A stretch of 64,000 nucleotides of DNA from Sutcliffiella rhizosphaerae (GCF_917563925.1 NZ_CAKJTJ010000001.1:310001-374000), one strand, 5' to 3'; shown: positions 27,542 through 38,130, counted from the stretch's first letter. Program-made: numbers and translations. The notes: a model not told the origin generated them from the sequence alone.

Positions 27542-29263
27542 TTACGTATGGTGTCGTGTTAAAAATTTATTTAACTCTTCAATATTCCATGAATTTATTA
27601 CATTTTCTTTCTTTATCCAACCTTTTCTTGCGGATGCCACCCCCACTTCCATGTGTTCGAGCATCTCAATGCTGTGGGCATCTGTATTAATAACTATTTT
27701 TACGCCTGCTTCCTGGGCAAGCTTAACATACTCACTAGAGAGATCTAATCTATTTGGATTTGCATTCAGCTCTAAAGCTGTGTTGGTTTCTGCTGCAAGC
27801 TTGATTAGCATTTCCATGTCCACATCATAGCCTCCTCTGCGACCAATCAAACGGCCAGTCGGATGTGCAATAATATCCACATGTTTATTTTCGAATGCAG
27901 TTTTCAATCTATCCATAATTACTTCTTGCTTTTGTGAGAAGCTTGAATGGATAGAGGCAATAACAATATCCAATTCTTCTAGTAGGCTGTCATCATAATC
28001 AAGGGATCCATCAGGTAGAATATCCATTTCAATGCCAGACAATATCGTAATATCATCATATTTTTCATTAAGTTTCTTGATCATTTCATTTTGTTGCCTG
28101 AGTCTTTCCGGTGTCAATCCATTAGCCACCCTCAAAAATTGTGAATGGTCAGTAATCGCCATATACTTATACCCTTTAGCACGATTTGCTTCAATCATTT
28201 CTTCTATCGTATGTGCACCGTCGCTCCAGGTAGAGTGCATGTGGAGATCGCCTTGGATGTCATTTAATGAAATAAGTGGAACTTGTCCATTTTCAAGGAC
28301 AAAATCAACTTCTTTACCATCTTCTCTTATTTCTGGGGGAATAAAAGGTAAATTAAAATGGGAAAAAAAAGCTTCTTCTGTATCAAAATGTATTACTTCT
28401 CCGCTTTCAACAATTTCCACACCGTATTCACTTATTTTTTCTCCACGCTCTTTTGCAAGCTGCCTCATGCGGACATTATGATCTTTTGATCCAGTAAAAT
28501 GATGAAGTGTCGTTGGGAAGCTCAAAGGTTCAACTAAACGGAAATCAACTGATACATCATAATCGTAATTTAGGATAATCGACACTTTCGTATCTCCATT
28601 AGCAACGATTTCTGACACTTTATCCATATTAACAAGCTGCTCTCTAACTTTACCTGGCTCCAATGTAGCAATAATAAAATCTAGATCCTTTATCGTTTCT
28701 CTATATCTGCGTAAGCTACCTGCACGAGAATATTCTTCAATTCCTTCCATTGAGTCAAGGAAGAGTTCCACTTTTTCCGCAATCAAAGTCATAAAAGAAA
28801 TTGGAAGTCTTTCCGGACGTTTTCCAACCTCCTCTATTGCAGCTAAAATTTTTTCTTCTGTCTTTTTTCCAAAACCAGCTAGTGCCTGTACTTTTCCTGC
28901 CTCACAAGCTTCTTTTAACGTAATGATATCTACTACGTCCAATTCCTGATAAAGTTTCGCTATCTTTTTCCCTCCAAGTCCAGGCAGTTTCAATAGAGGG
29001 ACCAATCCTTCCGGTACTTCTTTTTTCAACTCTTCCAGAACGGAAGATTTTCCAGATTCTATAATTTCTTCAATGACCGCAGCAGTACCCTTTCCAATTC
29101 CACTAATTTTCGTAAGATCATCTATTTGACTAAGGCTTCTTTCATCATTTTCCAAAGAAAGGGCAGCTTTTCTGAATGCTGAGACTTTAAATGTATTTTC
29201 GCCTTTTAGTTCCATAAATATCGCAATCGTTTCTAACCATTTTATAATCTGTTTTTTGTTCAA
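27542..29263 (-). CDS. polX: DNA polymerase X with PHP exonuclease domain
   Basis: A 573-residue family X polymerase for gap filling in base-excision repair. The N-terminal 8-kDa and helix-hairpin-helix region has [13 protein letters not shown] and [16 protein letters not shown]. The catalytic region carries [19 protein letters not shown]. The C-terminal PHP domain begins [15 protein letters not shown] (near 340) and ends with [10 protein letters not shown]. The start is TTG at 29263 with AGGTGA, matching the B. subtilis length; upstream codons are open but without a site. Confidence 0.95.
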   Translation of the reverse strand: MNKKQIIKWLETIAIFMELKGENTFKVSAFRKAALSLENDERSLSQIDDLTKISGIGKGTAAVIEEIIESGKSSVLEELKKEVPEGLVPLLKLPGLGGKKIAKLYQELDVVDIITLKEACEAGKVQALAGFGKKTEEKILAAIEEVGKRPERLPISFMTLIAEKVELFLDSMEGIEEYSRAGSLRRYRETIKDLDFIIATLEPGKVREQLVNMDKVSEIVANGDTKVSIILNYDYDVSVDFRLVEPLSFPTTLHHFTGSKDHNVRMRQLAKERGEKISEYGVEIVESGEVIHFDTEEAFFSHFNLPFIPPEIREDGKEVDFVLENGQVPLISLNDIQGDLHMHSTWSDGAHTIEEMIEANRAKGYKYMAITDHSQFLRVANGLTPERLRQQNEMIKKLNEKYDDITILSGIEMDILPDGSLDYDDSLLEELDIVIASIHSSFSQKQEVIMDRLKTAFENKHVDIIAHPTGRLIGRRGGYDVDMEMLIKLAAETNTALELNANPNRLDLSSEYVKLAQEAGVKIVINTDAHSIEMLEHMEVGVASARKGWIKKENVINSWNIEELNKFLTRHHT

Positions 29264-29365
29264 CTTAATCACCTGACCTTGTATAAGCTTGTCTATAAGA
29301 ATCATACAAATAAATTGCGAAAATGTACAATCCAAGAATGTTTTCTAATGGTTTTAAAAAAAAAA

Positions 29366-29391
29366 CGAAACTTTTTCCAATTTCATTCGAT
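29366..29391 (+). promoter_or_regulatory. ECF-type (sigma-W-like) promoter of pspA-ydjGHI
   Basis: CGAAAC ends at 29371 and is followed after 16 nt by CGAT at 29388-29391. The sigma-W pattern is TGAAAC-N16-CGTA; here the -10 is CGAT instead, so another ECF sigma factor could also recognise it. It lies about 90 bp upstream of the pspA start. Confidence 0.55.
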
Positions 29392-29479
29392 ATATAGTTA
29401 TAAGCCTTTTTAGGTTTGCATGTTAATAAAGGATGTTCATTTTTGCCAATAAGAGACAAATACGAAGGAGGAATAATAT

Positions 29480-30157
29480 ATGAGCATTATTGCAAGATTC
29501 AGAGATATTATGTCCAGTAATATTAACGCCTTGTTGGATAAGGCAGAGAACCCGGAGAAAATGATTGATCAATACTTAAGGAATTTAAATAGTGATCTAG
29601 GAAAAGTGAAAGCTGAAACAGCTTCTGTAATGGCTGCTGAACAAAGATCCAAAAGAGAGCTTAATGAATGTAAGGAAGACATGGATAAAATGGAACGCTA
29701 TGCGATAAAAGCATTGGAAGCTGGTAATGAAGAGGATGCCAGAAAGTTTTTAGAAAGAAAAACGACTCTAGGAACTACACATTCAGAGCTTGAAGCCGCT
29801 TATCAACTTGCGATGACAAACTCTCTTCAAATGAGACAAATGCATGATAAGTTAGTAAATGATATCGGTGAATTAGAATCTAAACGAAACATGCTAAAAG
29901 CTAAATGGTCTGTTGCCAAGACGCAGGAAAAGATGAATAAGCTTGGTGCATCTGGAAATGGTGCTGGTCAAACAATTTCAGCATTTGGTAGAATGGAAGA
30001 AAAGGTAAATTTAGCACTTGATGAAGCAAACGCAATGGCTGAATTAAATGCAGCACCAAAGGACGATATTGATAATCTTACATCTAAATACGATGAGAAA
30101 AGTATTAATGTAGATAATGAATTAGCTGCCTTAAAAGAAAGGTTAAAAGGTAATTGA
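29480..30157 (+). CDS. ydjF: PspA/IM30 family membrane-protecting protein
   Basis: A 225-residue, almost entirely helical protein that forms ESCRT-III-like assemblies on stressed membranes. It starts MSIIARFRDIMSSNINALLD, and the amphipathic N-terminal helix and the long coiled coil (about 30-150, with EQRSKRELNECKEDMDKMER in parts) are typical. The start is ATG at 29480 with GAAGGAGG. It heads a four-gene plus-strand unit like ydjFGHI of B. subtilis. A hairpin at 30173-30199 after its stop could make it more abundant than the genes behind it. Confidence 0.93.
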   Translation: MSIIARFRDIMSSNINALLDKAENPEKMIDQYLRNLNSDLGKVKAETASVMAAEQRSKRELNECKEDMDKMERYAIKALEAGNEEDARKFLERKTTLGTTHSELEAAYQLAMTNSLQMRQMHDKLVNDIGELESKRNMLKAKWSVAKTQEKMNKLGASGNGAGQTISAFGRMEEKVNLALDEANAMAELNAAPKDDIDNLTSKYDEKSINVDNELAALKERLKGN

Positions 30158-30233
30158 TAGTCCCAAATATTGAAGCTGTAGCTTAATGCTGCAGCTTTAA
30201 AATGTCTATCGTTATAGAAAGAGGTGAAATAGG

Positions 30234-31268
30234 ATGATTCTCCATTATAAATGTCCTAATTGTGGAAATGATATGCGTTATGATACGGCGTTAGAGACGC
30301 TTTCTTGCCAAAGCTGTGGAATGAATGAAGAAATTACAGAACATCCAGAACATTTGATTACCGCAACCTTTGAGGAAAATGAAGTCAAAGAATATAATTG
30401 TAATAACTGTGGAGCAATTTTAATTACGGAGGCCGAGACGACTGCCACCAGCTGTAACTTCTGCGGAGCAGGTGTCGTAATAGCAGACAGACTATCAGGA
30501 CATTTGGCACCAGCGAAGGTTATACCTTTTACCATCAGCAAAGAACAAGCCATGGAAGCTTTTAAAAAATGGTGCAAAAAAGGTTTTTTTACACCAACAG
30601 AATTTATGACAGCTGACCGTATTAAAAGTATCACAGGCATGTATGTGCCTTTTTGGTTATATGATTTAAATAGCAGTATTCAGGTTAATGCTGTTGGAAC
30701 TAAAGTTCGAAAATATACAAGAGGAGATTACATCTATACTGAGACAAATTACTACGATATATTTCGAGACATAAATTTGGATTATGTAAAAGTACCTGTT
30801 GATGCCTCTGAAAAAATGAATGATGACATAATGGATAAGCTTGAACCATTTCCATACGACCAACTAAAGGAGTTCAAAACACCATACTTAGTAGGTTATA
30901 TAGCAGAGAAATATAATTTCACAGATGATGAATTATTACCACGAGCAAAAAACAAGATTAGTACAAACATAGACTCCTATATTCGATCTACTCTTTCTGG
31001 TTATAACTCTTTGACATATCAAGATAAGAAAATTAATACCCAAAACTTAAAAAGTCATTATACATTACTCCCCGTTTGGATGGTAAGCTATGATTACAAA
31101 CAATCCGAGCATACTTTTGCTATGAACGGACAAACAGGCAAGATAGTTGGAAAACCACCAATTAGTTATGGGAAGATGGGAATATGGTTTGCTAGTATGT
31201 CAATATCACTATTTATTCTTTTTATGATAATTTTGTTTTTAGGGGAGGCTTTCGGTGAAATACAGTAA
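30234..31268 (+). CDS. ydjG: Zinc-ribbon membrane protein YdjG-like (TFIIB-type zinc-binding)
   Basis: The 344-residue product has two N-terminal zinc ribbons (CPNCGNDM...CQSCG, CNNCGAI...CNFCGA), a middle domain with conserved LSGHLAPAKVIPF, and one C-terminal membrane span (about 318-340). It matches YdjG of B. subtilis. Its exact job is unknown; in B. subtilis it works with PspA. It overlaps ydjH by 14 nt, which suggests coupled translation. Confidence 0.88.
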   Translation: MILHYKCPNCGNDMRYDTALETLSCQSCGMNEEITEHPEHLITATFEENEVKEYNCNNCGAILITEAETTATSCNFCGAGVVIADRLSGHLAPAKVIPFTISKEQAMEAFKKWCKKGFFTPTEFMTADRIKSITGMYVPFWLYDLNSSIQVNAVGTKVRKYTRGDYIYTETNYYDIFRDINLDYVKVPVDASEKMNDDIMDKLEPFPYDQLKEFKTPYLVGYIAEKYNFTDDELLPRAKNKISTNIDSYIRSTLSGYNSLTYQDKKINTQNLKSHYTLLPVWMVSYDYKQSEHTFAMNGQTGKIVGKPPISYGKMGIWFASMSISLFILFMIILFLGEAFGEIQ

Positions 31269-32133
31269 AGTGTTTTTGATATTATTCGCTTTTTTCTTTT
31301 TACTATCCTGGAGCAATCCAGTATTTGCTGATGTTCCTCATCAAAAGCAATTTATCTTTGATAACGCTAATCTACTAACTGAAGAACAAATTACAGAGCT
31401 TGAAGCATTATCTGAGGAACTATCCATGGAAAGTGAAACTGCTCTCATCATCTTGACAGCTGATGGAATGGACGGAAAAGTGATTGAGGACTATATGGGG
31501 GATTTTTATGACGAAGAAGCACCAGGCTATGAACAACCCCATGGAAATACTGCAATTCTGACAATAGATATGGAAACCAGAGATTTTTACTTGACAGGGT
31601 TTAAAAAAGCAGAGATCTATTTAAATGATGATCGCTTAGATGAAATCCGAGATATTATTGTTCCTTCACTAAGGAATGGAGACTATTTTCAAGCTTTTTC
31701 AACTTTTATAGAGTTAACACATGATTTTATGTTAACGGAACCTGAAAATGAAGAAGTAGATCCTGCTCCTCCTAATGCTCACACAAATAATAATACAGGA
31801 GGAGAATCAGACTCTTCTTATAACAACCGCTATACAAAAGAAGTAGAGTTAACTTGGATAGACGTACTTGTAGCTTCAATTGTACTTTCAGCTATAATTG
31901 TGGGAATCATGTTGCTCTTTAATAGAGTAAAGATAAAAGTTAATCCAGGAACCTATTTAAATAGAAATAGTTCAGGAGTTTTACAAAAACGTGATCAATT
32001 CGTAAGGCAAACTGTGACAAAAGTAAAAAAACCTTCAAATAATTCTAATAACAATAGTGGAGGCGGATTCTCTAGCGGTGGAGGAATCACAAGAGGCGGG
32101 CATTCGCATAGTGGTAGTAAAGGTAAGTTTTAA
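31255..32133 (+). CDS. ydjH: TPM-domain membrane protein YdjH-like
   Basis: The 292-residue protein has a signal peptide (to about residue 25), an extracytoplasmic TPM domain (about 30-160: FDNANLLTEEQITELEALSEE in part, ALIILTADG, AILTIDMETRDFYL), one membrane span (about 199-220) and a Gly/Ser/Asn-rich cytoplasmic tail (GGGFSSGGGITRGG). TPM domains occur in proteins linked to membrane and photosystem repair. The start is GTG at 31255 with GGGGAGG, inside the end of ydjG. Confidence 0.88.
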   Translation: MKYSKVFLILFAFFFLLSWSNPVFADVPHQKQFIFDNANLLTEEQITELEALSEELSMESETALIILTADGMDGKVIEDYMGDFYDEEAPGYEQPHGNTAILTIDMETRDFYLTGFKKAEIYLNDDRLDEIRDIIVPSLRNGDYFQAFSTFIELTHDFMLTEPENEEVDPAPPNAHTNNNTGGESDSSYNNRYTKEVELTWIDVLVASIVLSAIIVGIMLLFNRVKIKVNPGTYLNRNSSGVLQKRDQFVRQTVTKVKKPSNNSNNNSGGGFSSGGGITRGGHSHSGSKGKF

Positions 32134-32162
32134 GTATTTATGATGAAAGGAGCAATAAAAGG

Positions 32163-33161
32163 ATGTCTTTTTTCAGAAATCAATTTGCCAATGTAGTGGA
32201 ATGGCAAGAATTTAGAGAAGATATGATTTTTTATAAATGGCATAACAACGAGATCAAAAAAGGCAGTAAGCTCATTATCCGTCCTGGTCAGGATGCTATT
32301 TTTTACAACAATGGAAGAATTGAAGGCGTATTTAAGGACGAAGGAACGTATGATGTGGAGTCTCAAATAATTCCGTTTCTCTCAACTTTAAAAGGATTCA
32401 AGTTCGGATTCAATAGTGGTATGAGAGTAGAAGTACTCTTTGTAAACACGAAAGAATTTACTGTGAAATGGGGTACAAGAAACGCCATAAACATCCCTGC
32501 TCCTGGTCTACCTGGTGGCATGCCAATAAGAGCAAATGGGACTTTTCAATTTAAAGTAAACGACTATATTTCATTAATTGATAAAATAGCTGGAGTTAGA
32601 GCGAGATACTTAGTTGATGACGTTAAATTGCGGATTACATCAATTCTAGATCCCTTACTTATGAAGTGGATTACAAGAGAAGGCAAAGATATGTTTAATC
32701 TTCAAGCAAATTCCTTTGATATATCAAAAGGAATTAAGGAAGACTTAGATATGCAACTGATAGAAAGCGGCCTTACCATTACCGGCTTCCATGTAATGAG
32801 TTTTAACTATCCGAAAGAAATTCAAGATATGATATCTAAGGCAGCATCCCATGGTATGGTAGGTGATGTTGATAAATATCAACGTATTTCCATGATTGAT
32901 GGAATGTCTTCTGGTAAAATGACTAGTGGAGGTGCCGCTTCGGATGTAGCTGGCATGATGATGGGTATGAATATGGCGAACCAAATGATGAATCAGATGA
33001 ACCAACCTAATCCAAATCAAGCCCAACCTAACCAAGCCCCTCCAACACCTGCACCTCCGAGTAATTCAAATAGTTTGAGCATCCCGAATTTCTGCCCAAA
33101 TTGTGGTACTAAAACTAATGGTGCAAACTTCTGTGGTAACTGCGGACATAAACTAAATTAG
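32163..33161 (+). CDS. ydjI: SPFH-domain protein with C-terminal zinc ribbon, YdjI-like
   Basis: The 332-residue cytosolic protein has an SPFH/virion-core-like region (about 10-240; GQDAIFYNNGRIEGVF, FSNSG-type strand NSGMRVEVLFVN, then the helical part), a Met/Asn/Pro-rich linker, and a zinc ribbon (CPNCGTKTNGANFCGNCG) at the very end. It matches YdjI of B. subtilis. It closes the pspA unit and shares zinc ribbons with ydjG. Confidence 0.88.
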   Translation: MSFFRNQFANVVEWQEFREDMIFYKWHNNEIKKGSKLIIRPGQDAIFYNNGRIEGVFKDEGTYDVESQIIPFLSTLKGFKFGFNSGMRVEVLFVNTKEFTVKWGTRNAINIPAPGLPGGMPIRANGTFQFKVNDYISLIDKIAGVRARYLVDDVKLRITSILDPLLMKWITREGKDMFNLQANSFDISKGIKEDLDMQLIESGLTITGFHVMSFNYPKEIQDMISKAASHGMVGDVDKYQRISMIDGMSSGKMTSGGAASDVAGMMMGMNMANQMMNQMNQPNPNQAQPNQAPPTPAPPSNSNSLSIPNFCPNCGTKTNGANFCGNCGHKLN

Positions 33162-33171
33162 TTACCAAATA

Positions 33172-33214
33172 GAAAAACGGATCATCATTCAAACTTGAAT
33201 GGATCCGTTTTTTG
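33172..33214 (+). terminator. Bidirectional terminator of ydjI/yshB
   Basis: AAAACGGATC pairs with GATCCGTTTT around an inner CATTCAA/TTGAATG stem. T runs on both sides separate the convergent genes ydjI and yshB. Confidence 0.88.
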
Positions 33215-33228
33215 ATAATAGTATTTTA

Positions 33229-33771
33229 TTATCTACTCGCCATGTACCCTGTCCATAATTCTCTAAGTTTTTCCGAAAAAATGGGTGTATTCTCTACAAT
33301 ACCTGTTGCCATGGAAGAATCGCTTATTGAAGTTTGAACCAATTCAACAGGTACAAGTGCACCAATATATAATAAAATAAACACAATCAAATATACTTCT
33401 ACAAACCCAAGAGCTGCACCTGCCCAACCATTGATCTGTTTTAAAATAGGAAGGTGCGCGAGAAAATCAAGCATGGAGCCAATTATTTGTGTTGCAATTC
33501 TCGTACCAAAGAATAAAATAGCGAATGCTACTGCCCTGTAGTAAGCAGTATCCAAGCTTATCGCTTCAAAAAACATGGATGCTTCTGCATTTCCAAAGTG
33601 AGGCATTGGTACCCATAACTTAAGCTTTGGTGCTAGATCTGCGTAAAACATATATGCAACAACAAATGCTGCAATAAAACCCGATAAGTGAACAATTTGC
33701 ATGATAAATCCTCTACGAATTCCAACTATTAATCCCAATATAAACATGCCTATTATTATTAAATCTAACAT
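33229..33771 (-). CDS. yshB: CvpA-family membrane protein YshB
   Basis: A 180-residue protein with four hydrophobic segments (ICVRGFI-type start, FIAAFVVAYMFY, AFAILFFGTRIATQII, VYLIVFILLYIGA), the CvpA/colicin V production fold. The function is not established. It follows zapA by 7 nt, as in B. subtilis, and is cotranscribed. Confidence 0.88.
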   Translation of the reverse strand: MLDLIIIGMFILGLIVGIRRGFIMQIVHLSGFIAAFVVAYMFYADLAPKLKLWVPMPHFGNAEASMFFEAISLDTAYYRAVAFAILFFGTRIATQIIGSMLDFLAHLPILKQINGWAGAALGFVEVYLIVFILLYIGALVPVELVQTSISDSSMATGIVENTPIFSEKLRELWTGYMASR

Positions 33772-33778
33772 TGTATAT

Positions 33779-34033
33779 TCAATCCTTTTTCTTTAAATCT
33801 CTTTGCAAAGTATCATATTCATCTTTTAATTTGATATAATCATGTACAACGTTAACAGCAGTCAGTACTGCCAATTTACTTATATCTAAATTGGAGTTCT
33901 TCGTATTGATTTCTCTCATTTTTTCATCAACAATGGAAGCAACAAGCCGTATATGACTGATACTTTCCGTACCTACAATAGAATATTGTTGTCCATATAT
34001 GTCGACAGTTGTGCGAGTTTTTTGCTCTGACAA
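33779..34033 (-). CDS. zapA: Cell division protein ZapA
   Basis: ZapA bundles FtsZ protofilaments. The 84-residue product begins with the conserved [16 protein letters not shown] and continues [15 protein letters not shown] and [13 protein letters not shown], ending in a short coiled coil. The start is TTG at 34033, with GGGGG 8 nt upstream; ATG at 34048 lies too far up and lacks a site. It overlaps neither neighbour and heads the zapA-yshB unit, facing away from rnhC. Confidence 0.94.
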   Translation of the reverse strand: MSEQKTRTTVDIYGQQYSIVGTESISHIRLVASIVDEKMREINTKNSNLDISKLAVLTAVNVVHDYIKLKDEYDTLQRDLKKKD

Positions 34034-34141
34034 CGTGTATGCCCCCATTCATAAAATCCTAATCTTTATAATACCATGAAACATTATAAAGTGGAAAAGA
34101 AAGATAGAAAAATGTAAAAATTTGTAGTAGGAGTGAATGAA

Positions 34142-35089
34142 TTGTCCTATCAAGTCCTTCAAGTATCCACAAGTATATTAAACAAAATGGAGATTTTTTA
34201 TAAAGATCATCGGTTGGAGAAGCTCCCAGTAGGTGCCATTTTTGCTGCGAAATCTCCATCATGCAATATAACTGCATATAAATCTGGAAAAGTATTGTTT
34301 CAAGGAAAAGGAGCAGACGAGGAAGCAAAAATATGGCAGGAGTTTGGCGCAAATACAGCGCCACAAAAGGCTAAAAAAGCACCTACTGGAACAACAAAAG
34401 CACACAAAACATCCTTACCAGAAGGGTTTTCATCGCTTTCAGTCATTGGTTCTGATGAGGTAGGAACTGGAGATTATTTTGGGCCAATCACTGTTTGTGC
34501 CGCCTATGTAAAAAAGGAGCAAATGGCTAAGTTAAAAGATCTTGGTGTGCAAGATTCAAAAGCCTTGAATGATGAAAAAATAATAAGGATCGCTAAAGAG
34601 ATTATTCCGCATATTCCATACAGCTTATTAGTTTTACATAATGAAAAGTATAATGAAATGCAACAAAAAGGAATGACACAAGGTAAAATGAAAGCACTTT
34701 TGCATAATAAAGCATTACAACATGTTTTAAATAAAATTGCTCCGGATAAACCTGATGCCATCCTAATTGATCAGTTTGCCGAGTCTGGTGTGTACTATCG
34801 TCACATCGCACAGCAACAACAGATTGTGAGAGAAAACGTTTATTTTCATACTAAAGCGGAAGGACTGCACTTATCGGTCGCAGCAGCTTCAATTATTGCA
34901 AGATACTCTTTTTTACAAGAGATGGATAAATTAAGTGAACTGGCAGGAATAACGATACCAAAAGGTGCAGGTGCAAAAGTTGATGAAGCTGGTGCAAAAG
35001 TTATCTCAAAGCATGGAGAAGCCTTTTTAAACCAGGTGGCAAAAGTGCATTTTGCTAATACAAGTAAAGCAAAAAAACTACTAAGATGA
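34142..35089 (+). CDS. rnhC: Ribonuclease HIII
   Basis: It cuts the RNA of RNA-DNA hybrids and helps remove R-loops. The 315-residue product has the N-terminal TBP-like domain (about 1-90), then the nuclease with GSDEVGTGDYFGP (Asp-Glu active site), SKALNDEK, AILIDQFA and the late SVAAASIIARY. The start is TTG at 34142, 8 nt after AGGAG; GTG at 34133 overlaps the site and is less likely. Confidence 0.95.
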   Translation: MSYQVLQVSTSILNKMEIFYKDHRLEKLPVGAIFAAKSPSCNITAYKSGKVLFQGKGADEEAKIWQEFGANTAPQKAKKAPTGTTKAHKTSLPEGFSSLSVIGSDEVGTGDYFGPITVCAAYVKKEQMAKLKDLGVQDSKALNDEKIIRIAKEIIPHIPYSLLVLHNEKYNEMQQKGMTQGKMKALLHNKALQHVLNKIAPDKPDAILIDQFAESGVYYRHIAQQQQIVRENVYFHTKAEGLHLSVAAASIIARYSFLQEMDKLSELAGITIPKGAGAKVDEAGAKVISKHGEAFLNQVAKVHFANTSKAKKLLR

Positions 35090-35249
35090 AAAGTCATACT
35101 TCAGCCGTATACTGTTGCTCTTGTTATGATATAATTTTTATATATATAAATTAGTGTGAGCGGATTTTTTCTGCTAAACATTTCTTAACTTTTTATTTCT
35201 TTAAAAAGCCAAAGTGTTGGCGCACTTTGACTCTTAACAGTATAATTTC

Positions 35250-35346
35250 CGCAGAAGCACGGCTACTGTGGAGTCGAACGTATTACTAAACTCACCCGAC
35301 TGCCTAACAGCGAATTAGAAAAGTCACGGGTGGGTTATTTTTTTGT
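35250..35346 (+). ncRNA. Probable antitoxin RNA, type I toxin-antitoxin locus
   Basis: A plus-strand promoter (TTGGCG 35217-35222, 18-bp spacer, TATAAT 35241-35246) would start a transcript of about 95 nt that ends in a terminator at about 35289-35346 (CTCACCCG / CGGGTGGGT, then TTATTTTTTT). This RNA would overlap the 3' end of the toxin-like message on the other strand, the layout of TxpA/RatA-type antitoxins in B. subtilis. An extended -10 (TGATATAAT, about 35124-35132) could also drive a longer form. Confidence 0.5.
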
Positions 35347-35430
35347 CATTTCCTTTATAAGCACTATTACTAAATTTACAAACGCAAAGAGGAATAGCCC
35401 TGTGGTAAGAAATATCTGCATCTCGCTCAT
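35335..35430 (-). CDS. Holin-like small hydrophobic toxin, type I family
   Basis: A 31-codon frame starts at ATG 35430 with a strong GGGGGTGA site. The product begins MSEMQIFLTTG, runs through one membrane span (LFLFAFVNLVIVLI) and ends in basic residues KEMTKK, as do TxpA, BsrE and BsrG-type toxins. An extended -10 (TGGTATAAT, about 35495-35503) and a second TATAAT at 35478-35483 lie upstream. Its 3' part is complementary to the plus-strand RNA above. Confidence 0.6.
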   Translation of the reverse strand: MSEMQIFLTTGLFLFAFVNLVIVLIKEMTKK

Positions 35431-35647
35431 ACGGTCACCCCCGTTCTCCACAGGGATTCACCGCACCACCCGTTCCTATTATACTGTCCATTCCATTATA
35501 CCATTCCCAAAGAAAAACAGAACACACGTTCGTATAAATCCTTCCATTTTCCTATTTTTAATAAGGCTTGCATTCAAACTCTTTTTTCTTTTTTCTAGGA
35601 AGCAGTAATTTTGCTGAAGTTATTACTAGCTTAATCTGAAAGTCAAT

Positions 35648-35684
35648 AAAAAACAGGAGTCCATTAAATTAGGAGTCCTGTTTC
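35648..35684 (-). terminator. Terminator of pheST
   Basis: AAACAGGACTCCT / AGGAGTCCTGTTT form a 12-bp stem with a T run on the minus strand; it lies directly after pheT. Confidence 0.9.
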
Positions 35685-35698
35685 TTAAATGATTATTA

Positions 35699-38113
35699 TT
35701 AGCTTCTAAGTACAGCCGCAAATTTCTCTTCTACTGCTTGTAATACTTTGTTGTGAACTTTAGTTACTTCTTCATCTGTTAGCGTATGTTCAGGGTGATA
35801 GTACCTTAGTGCGAACGCCACGGATTTTTTGGAAGTATCTATTTTGTCGCCTTCATAAACATCAAATACTTGCACTTCTTTCAATAAGGAGCCACCAGTA
35901 CTTTTGATGATTTCTTGTAGTTCACCCGCTGGAACGTTTCTGTCTACCACAAGTGCAATATCTCTGCTAATGGACGGGAAGCGAGGAATAGCTTCATACT
36001 GAATTTCTCCAACATTTTCTGTTAATAGACTAACCAAATCCAATTCAAACACATACGTTTCGGGAAGATCTATTTCATTTAAGATTTCAGGGTGAAGTTG
36101 ACCAACAAAACCAATGCTTTTCCCATTCAACAAAACTTCTGCCGTACGACCAGGGTGTAATCCGTCTTTTTCTAAGCGAGCATAGGAAATAGATTCTTCT
36201 ACTCCAAGGATACGGAACATTCCTTCTAAGATACCTTTTACTACAAAGAAATCAACTGCCTTTTTCTCTCCTTGCCACGGGTGTTGTTCCCATAAACCCG
36301 TTAAAGCACCAGCAAGACGTTCTTTTTCCTCTGGTAATGTGGTATTCTCTTTTCCGATAAAGACTGAACCGATTTCATAGACAGCGTTTGCTTGTAGAGA
36401 TCTCGCAATATTATGCTGTAATGCATCAAGTAAGTGCGGAACTAGACTTAAACGTAACGTACTACGCTCTTCACTCATCGGCATTGCTAAACGAATCGCT
36501 TCTCCATCTTCTAAGGCGAATTGCTTCGCTCTTTCTTCACTAGTCAAAGAATACGTAATATTTTGAATCAACCCTGCTCCTTCAAGGTAACGGCGAACTT
36601 TGCGTCGCATCGCTTGATATGGAGTTAACACTCCCGGTGTTGCAGCACTGACTGGAAGTGTAGTTGGAATGTTGTCGTATCCATAGAGACGTGCAACTTC
36701 TTCTACAAGATCCTCTTCAATGGTTATGTCACCACGTCGAGTCGGTACCGTGACAGTGAAACTGCCATTGTCTTCTGCTACACCAAATTGTAAGCGAGTA
36801 AAGATGTCTTTAACTTCCTCAGATGTAATGGAAGTCCCTAAAACCGAATTAATTTTTTCAACAGTTGTAGTAACTATTGCGGGTTCAATGGTAAGCGTAT
36901 TTGCTTCTACAGAGCCGCTTACTACTTCTCCACCTGCATACTGTTCCATTAAAGAAATCGCTCTTTCTGCTGCCTCACGAGTGCGAGCTGGATCAATACC
37001 TTTTTCATAGCGGGCACTTGCCTCACTTCTCAGACCATGATCTTTTGAAGCTTTTCTAATTGTTACACCGTTGAAATAGGCAGATTCCAAAAGTACTGTC
37101 GTCGTATCAGATTGTACTTCAGAATTTGCCCCGCCCATTACTCCTGCCAAGGCGATTGGTTCTATTCCATTCGTAATCACAAGGTGATCTTCGGTTAAAG
37201 TACGTTCTGTATCATCCAGAGTCGTAATTTTCTCGCCTTTTTGTGCACGGCGTACTAGGATTTCCTTGCTTCCAAGTCGGTCATAATCAAATGCATGCAG
37301 TGGTTGGCCGTATTCTAGTAAGATGTAGTTAGTGATATCAACAACATTATTATGGGGGCGAATTCCCGCAGCCATCAGGCGAGCCTGCATCCAAAGTGGT
37401 GATGGTGCAATTTTGATGTTTTTCACGACTTTAGCCACATACAATGGGTTATCTTCTTCTGCTTCCACTTTTACAGAAATATAGTCTTCAGCCACCTCAT
37501 TATTTGCTGCATATTCAGTGGAAGGCCATTTAACTTCACGTCCCAATATTGCTCCAACTTCATAAGCTACTCCAAGCATGCTTAGAGCATCAGAGCGGTT
37601 GGGTGTTAAACCTAATTCCAATACTTTATCGGTACGGTTTAAATATTCAAGCGCATCTGCACCAACTTCCACATCACTTGGGAAAACAAATATTCCTTCT
37701 GCAAAATCTTTTGCAACAAGTTTCGAGTTAATGCCCAGTTCCTGAAGAGAACAAATCATTCCGTTGGATTCCTCACCACGCAGCTTTGCACGTTTAATTT
37801 TGAAATTTCCAGGAAGTACTGCACCAACAGTCGCAACTGCAACCTTTTGTCCCTTATCAACATTTTTAGCACCACAGATGATTTGTACTGGTTCGCTTTC
37901 TCCAACATCTACAAGGCATTTGTTTAATTTATCGGCATTTGGATGCTGTTCCCTTTCAAGGACGTGCCCAATGACAACTCCATTAATGCCTTCGTTTAAT
38001 ACTTCTACACCTTCCACTTCAATCCCGCTTCTTGTGATTTTTTCCGCAAGGTCTTCTGCTGAAATGTCCTCTATATTTACGTAGTCTTTTAACCAATTAT
38101 AAGATACTAACAT
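35699..38113 (-). CDS. pheT: Phenylalanyl-tRNA synthetase beta subunit
   Basis: The 804-residue large subunit of the alpha2beta2 enzyme charging tRNA-Phe. Domain order: N-terminal tRNA-binding OB fold (about 40-150, with CGAKNV), B3/B4 editing domain (about 200-400), B5 (about 410-480) and the C-terminal FDX-ACB domain from about 710 ([14 protein letters not shown]). The start is ATG at 38113 with GGAGGG. It follows pheS by 17 nt under the same T-box. Confidence 0.97.
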   Translation of the reverse strand: MLVSYNWLKDYVNIEDISAEDLAEKITRSGIEVEGVEVLNEGINGVVIGHVLEREQHPNADKLNKCLVDVGESEPVQIICGAKNVDKGQKVAVATVGAVLPGNFKIKRAKLRGEESNGMICSLQELGINSKLVAKDFAEGIFVFPSDVEVGADALEYLNRTDKVLELGLTPNRSDALSMLGVAYEVGAILGREVKWPSTEYAANNEVAEDYISVKVEAEEDNPLYVAKVVKNIKIAPSPLWMQARLMAAGIRPHNNVVDITNYILLEYGQPLHAFDYDRLGSKEILVRRAQKGEKITTLDDTERTLTEDHLVITNGIEPIALAGVMGGANSEVQSDTTTVLLESAYFNGVTIRKASKDHGLRSEASARYEKGIDPARTREAAERAISLMEQYAGGEVVSGSVEANTLTIEPAIVTTTVEKINSVLGTSITSEEVKDIFTRLQFGVAEDNGSFTVTVPTRRGDITIEEDLVEEVARLYGYDNIPTTLPVSAATPGVLTPYQAMRRKVRRYLEGAGLIQNITYSLTSEERAKQFALEDGEAIRLAMPMSEERSTLRLSLVPHLLDALQHNIARSLQANAVYEIGSVFIGKENTTLPEEKERLAGALTGLWEQHPWQGEKKAVDFFVVKGILEGMFRILGVEESISYARLEKDGLHPGRTAEVLLNGKSIGFVGQLHPEILNEIDLPETYVFELDLVSLLTENVGEIQYEAIPRFPSISRDIALVVDRNVPAGELQEIIKSTGGSLLKEVQVFDVYEGDKIDTSKKSVAFALRYYHPEHTLTDEEVTKVHNKVLQAVEEKFAAVLRS

Positions 38114-38130
38114 CGCTTGTTTCCCTCCAA

